From contig JAGOBN010000239.1 in assembly GCA_017999235.1 (NCBI GenBank), forward strand, positions 1-6,576: a stretch of DNA of 6,576 nucleotides, given 5' to 3'. Position 1 is the stretch's first letter, and each line of letters starts with the position of its first letter. Both the position numbers and the translations under genes were made by a program. This stretch comes from Anaerolineales bacterium (lineage in GTDB: Bacteria; Chloroflexota; Anaerolineae; Anaerolineales; UBA6663). This document shows positions 5,608-6,576 of the stretch, in pieces. Under the pieces are notes generated by a model. It worked only from the letters and a program-made list of their open reading frames with translations, made no database searches and was not told where the DNA came from.

Positions 5608-5683
5608 GCTCCAGACCCGAAGCCGGGTAACGAGCGGACTCCGGTTACGCGGAAGGCTTGGCCGGCCCGCTTAGCACCGACAT

Positions 5684-6576
5684 TCACGCGGCCGGGGCGG
5701 CGTCCAACTGCGCCTGAGCGCGCTGCTCGGCAGCCAGCAGCGCCGCCAGCTTGTCCAGGCCGGCTTTGAGCTGGGGCTTCAGCATGGCCACGAACATCGG
5801 CTTGCGGACAAAGGCCGGCAGCGGCAGCTTTAGTTTCATGTGGATGTGGACGCGCGTACCCTGGCCGGCCTGGATTGGCTCGAACTGAAAAGTGGCTAAC
5901 ATCGGGCCGGTGGACGACTCGCAAGTGAAATAATCGAACGGCCGCCAATCCAGAAAAGTCTCCGTGTTCAAGAGTTTCTGGCCGTGGACACAATGGCTTT
6001 GGGCGCCGGCCCGGGTGCGCCCGTCGGCGCCCAGCGTCCAGCGCAGGGTGTCAAAGCTCGACCATTGAACGCGCTTGCGCGGCTCGTTGTGCCAATCCCA
6101 GATGACGGACGGCGGCGCGGCAAGTTCATAGACGTAAGCCAAATCGGCCTCGGCCGCGTTGAGGAAAACGCGCTGGGCCTCCTTGATCTCCTGGTAACGC
6201 TGGTGCAGATCGAAGCTGTAGGTCTGCACCTGGCCCAGATGCTCGTAAGCCTCGGGCTGCTGATGCAGCCCGGTCCCGGTCGCGCCAATCTGCTTCAGGC
6301 CGGTCTCGGTGAACAGCGCGTAGGCCCGCCAGCCGGTGGCCGTGGCCACCTGGTTCTTCAAGAGCCGGTGGACGAGGTTAACGTCGGAGCCGACGAGCTC
6401 GCTGATGCCGGCAACTTTTTGCACGATGTAATCGCCGAAATGCGTCAGAAACTTCAGATCGAGGCTGGGGATATTGCGGCAGGCGTTGCACTCGCAGGTC
6501 GTGCGCCGATGGGAGGTCACCACGTGGTCCCGGAAAGCCACGTAGGTGGACTCGATCAATTCCAGCAAGGTCTCGC
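5684..6576 (-). CDS. DUF2652 domain plus SRPBCC protein (5' partial at window edge)
   Basis: The visible 296 residues start ETLLELIESTYVAFRDH and stay open to the window edge, so the gene continues outside. A TTG at 6568 is not a real start. The first half is the C-terminal part of a DUF2652 domain, a family with a class III nucleotide cyclase-like fold. Its cysteine cluster CECNAC is at visible residues 27-32, followed by LKFLTHFGDYIVQKVAG, ELVGSDVNLVHRLLKN and GWRAYALFTE. The missing N-terminus should carry the 'ADISGYT.F' motif typical of this fold. From about residue 145 a SRPBCC (START-like) domain follows: AEADLAYVYELAAPPSVIWD, a WHNEPRKRVQW motif, CVHGQKLL, and a closing helix rich in Ala, Leu and Lys. 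Such domains bind hydrophobic ligands in a deep cavity. No signal peptide or membrane helix is visible. Substrate and function are unknown; cyclase activity should not be assumed because the metal-binding part is not in view. Confidence 0.88.
   Translation of the reverse strand, partial: ETLLELIESTYVAFRDHVVTSHRRTTCECNACRNIPSLDLKFLTHFGDYIVQKVAGISELVGSDVNLVHRLLKNQVATATGWRAYALFTETGLKQIGATGTGLHQQPEAYEHLGQVQTYSFDLHQRYQEIKEAQRVFLNAAEADLAYVYELAAPPSVIWDWHNEPRKRVQWSSFDTLRWTLGADGRTRAGAQSHCVHGQKLLNTETFLDWRPFDYFTCESSTGPMLATFQFEPIQAGQGTRVHIHMKLKLPLPAFVRKPMFVAMLKPQLKAGLDKLAALLAAEQRAQAQLDAAPAA

Noticed and set aside
5615..5628. Small hairpin ACCCG-AAGC-CGGGT as a terminator of the DUF2652 gene
   Set aside because: The stem is only 5 bp with no T-tract, and it lies at the start of the hydrolase remnant, so terminator function is not supported.
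5300..5674. A 124-codon plus-strand frame across the hydrolase remnant
   Set aside because: It is antisense to the three-frame hydrolase trace, has no ribosome binding site, and has a low-complexity Arg/Ala/Ser composition.
1..6576. CRISPR array, tRNA or rRNA, toxin-antitoxin pair, phage or defence cluster
   Set aside because: No regularly spaced direct repeats, cloverleaf-like sequence, rRNA segment or paired small toxin-antitoxin genes were seen on either strand. The NB-ARC protein has a BTAD DNA-binding front end rather than a defence effector domain.

Overview
The window is GC-rich DNA, probably bacterial, and every substantial gene lies on the minus strand. The most likely source is a member of the Chloroflexota (Anaerolineae or Caldilineae type). 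This is inferred from a long BTAD / NB-ARC / TPR regulator, a DUF2652 protein fused to a SRPBCC domain, patchy use of Shine-Dalgarno sites, and ISKra4-like and IS630-like transposase remnants. No rRNA or tRNA is present to confirm the phylum.

Layout from left to right. Bases 1-102 (+) hold what looks like the last 33 codons of an IS630-type transposase that enters from outside the window. Bases 153-3167 (-) encode a 1004-residue STAND-type transcriptional regulator. Its promoter region carries a perfect 13-bp inverted repeat, with a third partial copy of the same motif in the leader. Just upstream (3280-3370) is the stump of an amidase gene. Bases 3413-4309 (-) encode a membrane-anchored dihaem cytochrome c with a good ribosome binding site. 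Bases 4362-4577 (-) encode a small hypothetical protein whose last codons form a hairpin that can also pair, in a different register, with the cytochrome leader.

From about 4580 to 5680 there is no intact gene. This stretch holds a decayed ISKra4-family transposase C-terminus (4780-5084) and a decayed alpha/beta hydrolase (5202-5607). The hydrolase is spread over three reading frames with large internal deletions. The right edge (5684-6576, -) is the 3' part of a DUF2652-SRPBCC protein whose N-terminus lies outside the window.

The intact genes do not form an obvious pathway. The small gene and the cytochrome c gene could be co-transcribed. The regulator has its own candidate promoter. The hydrolase pseudogene lies 76 bases behind the DUF2652 gene and may once have been in its operon. 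The clearest theme is a genome segment where insertion sequences and gene decay alternate with a few intact genes. I found no CRISPR array, no toxin-antitoxin pair and no convincing new multi-gene system. The best leads are the repeat cluster at the regulator promoter and the alternative hairpins between the small gene and the cytochrome c gene.
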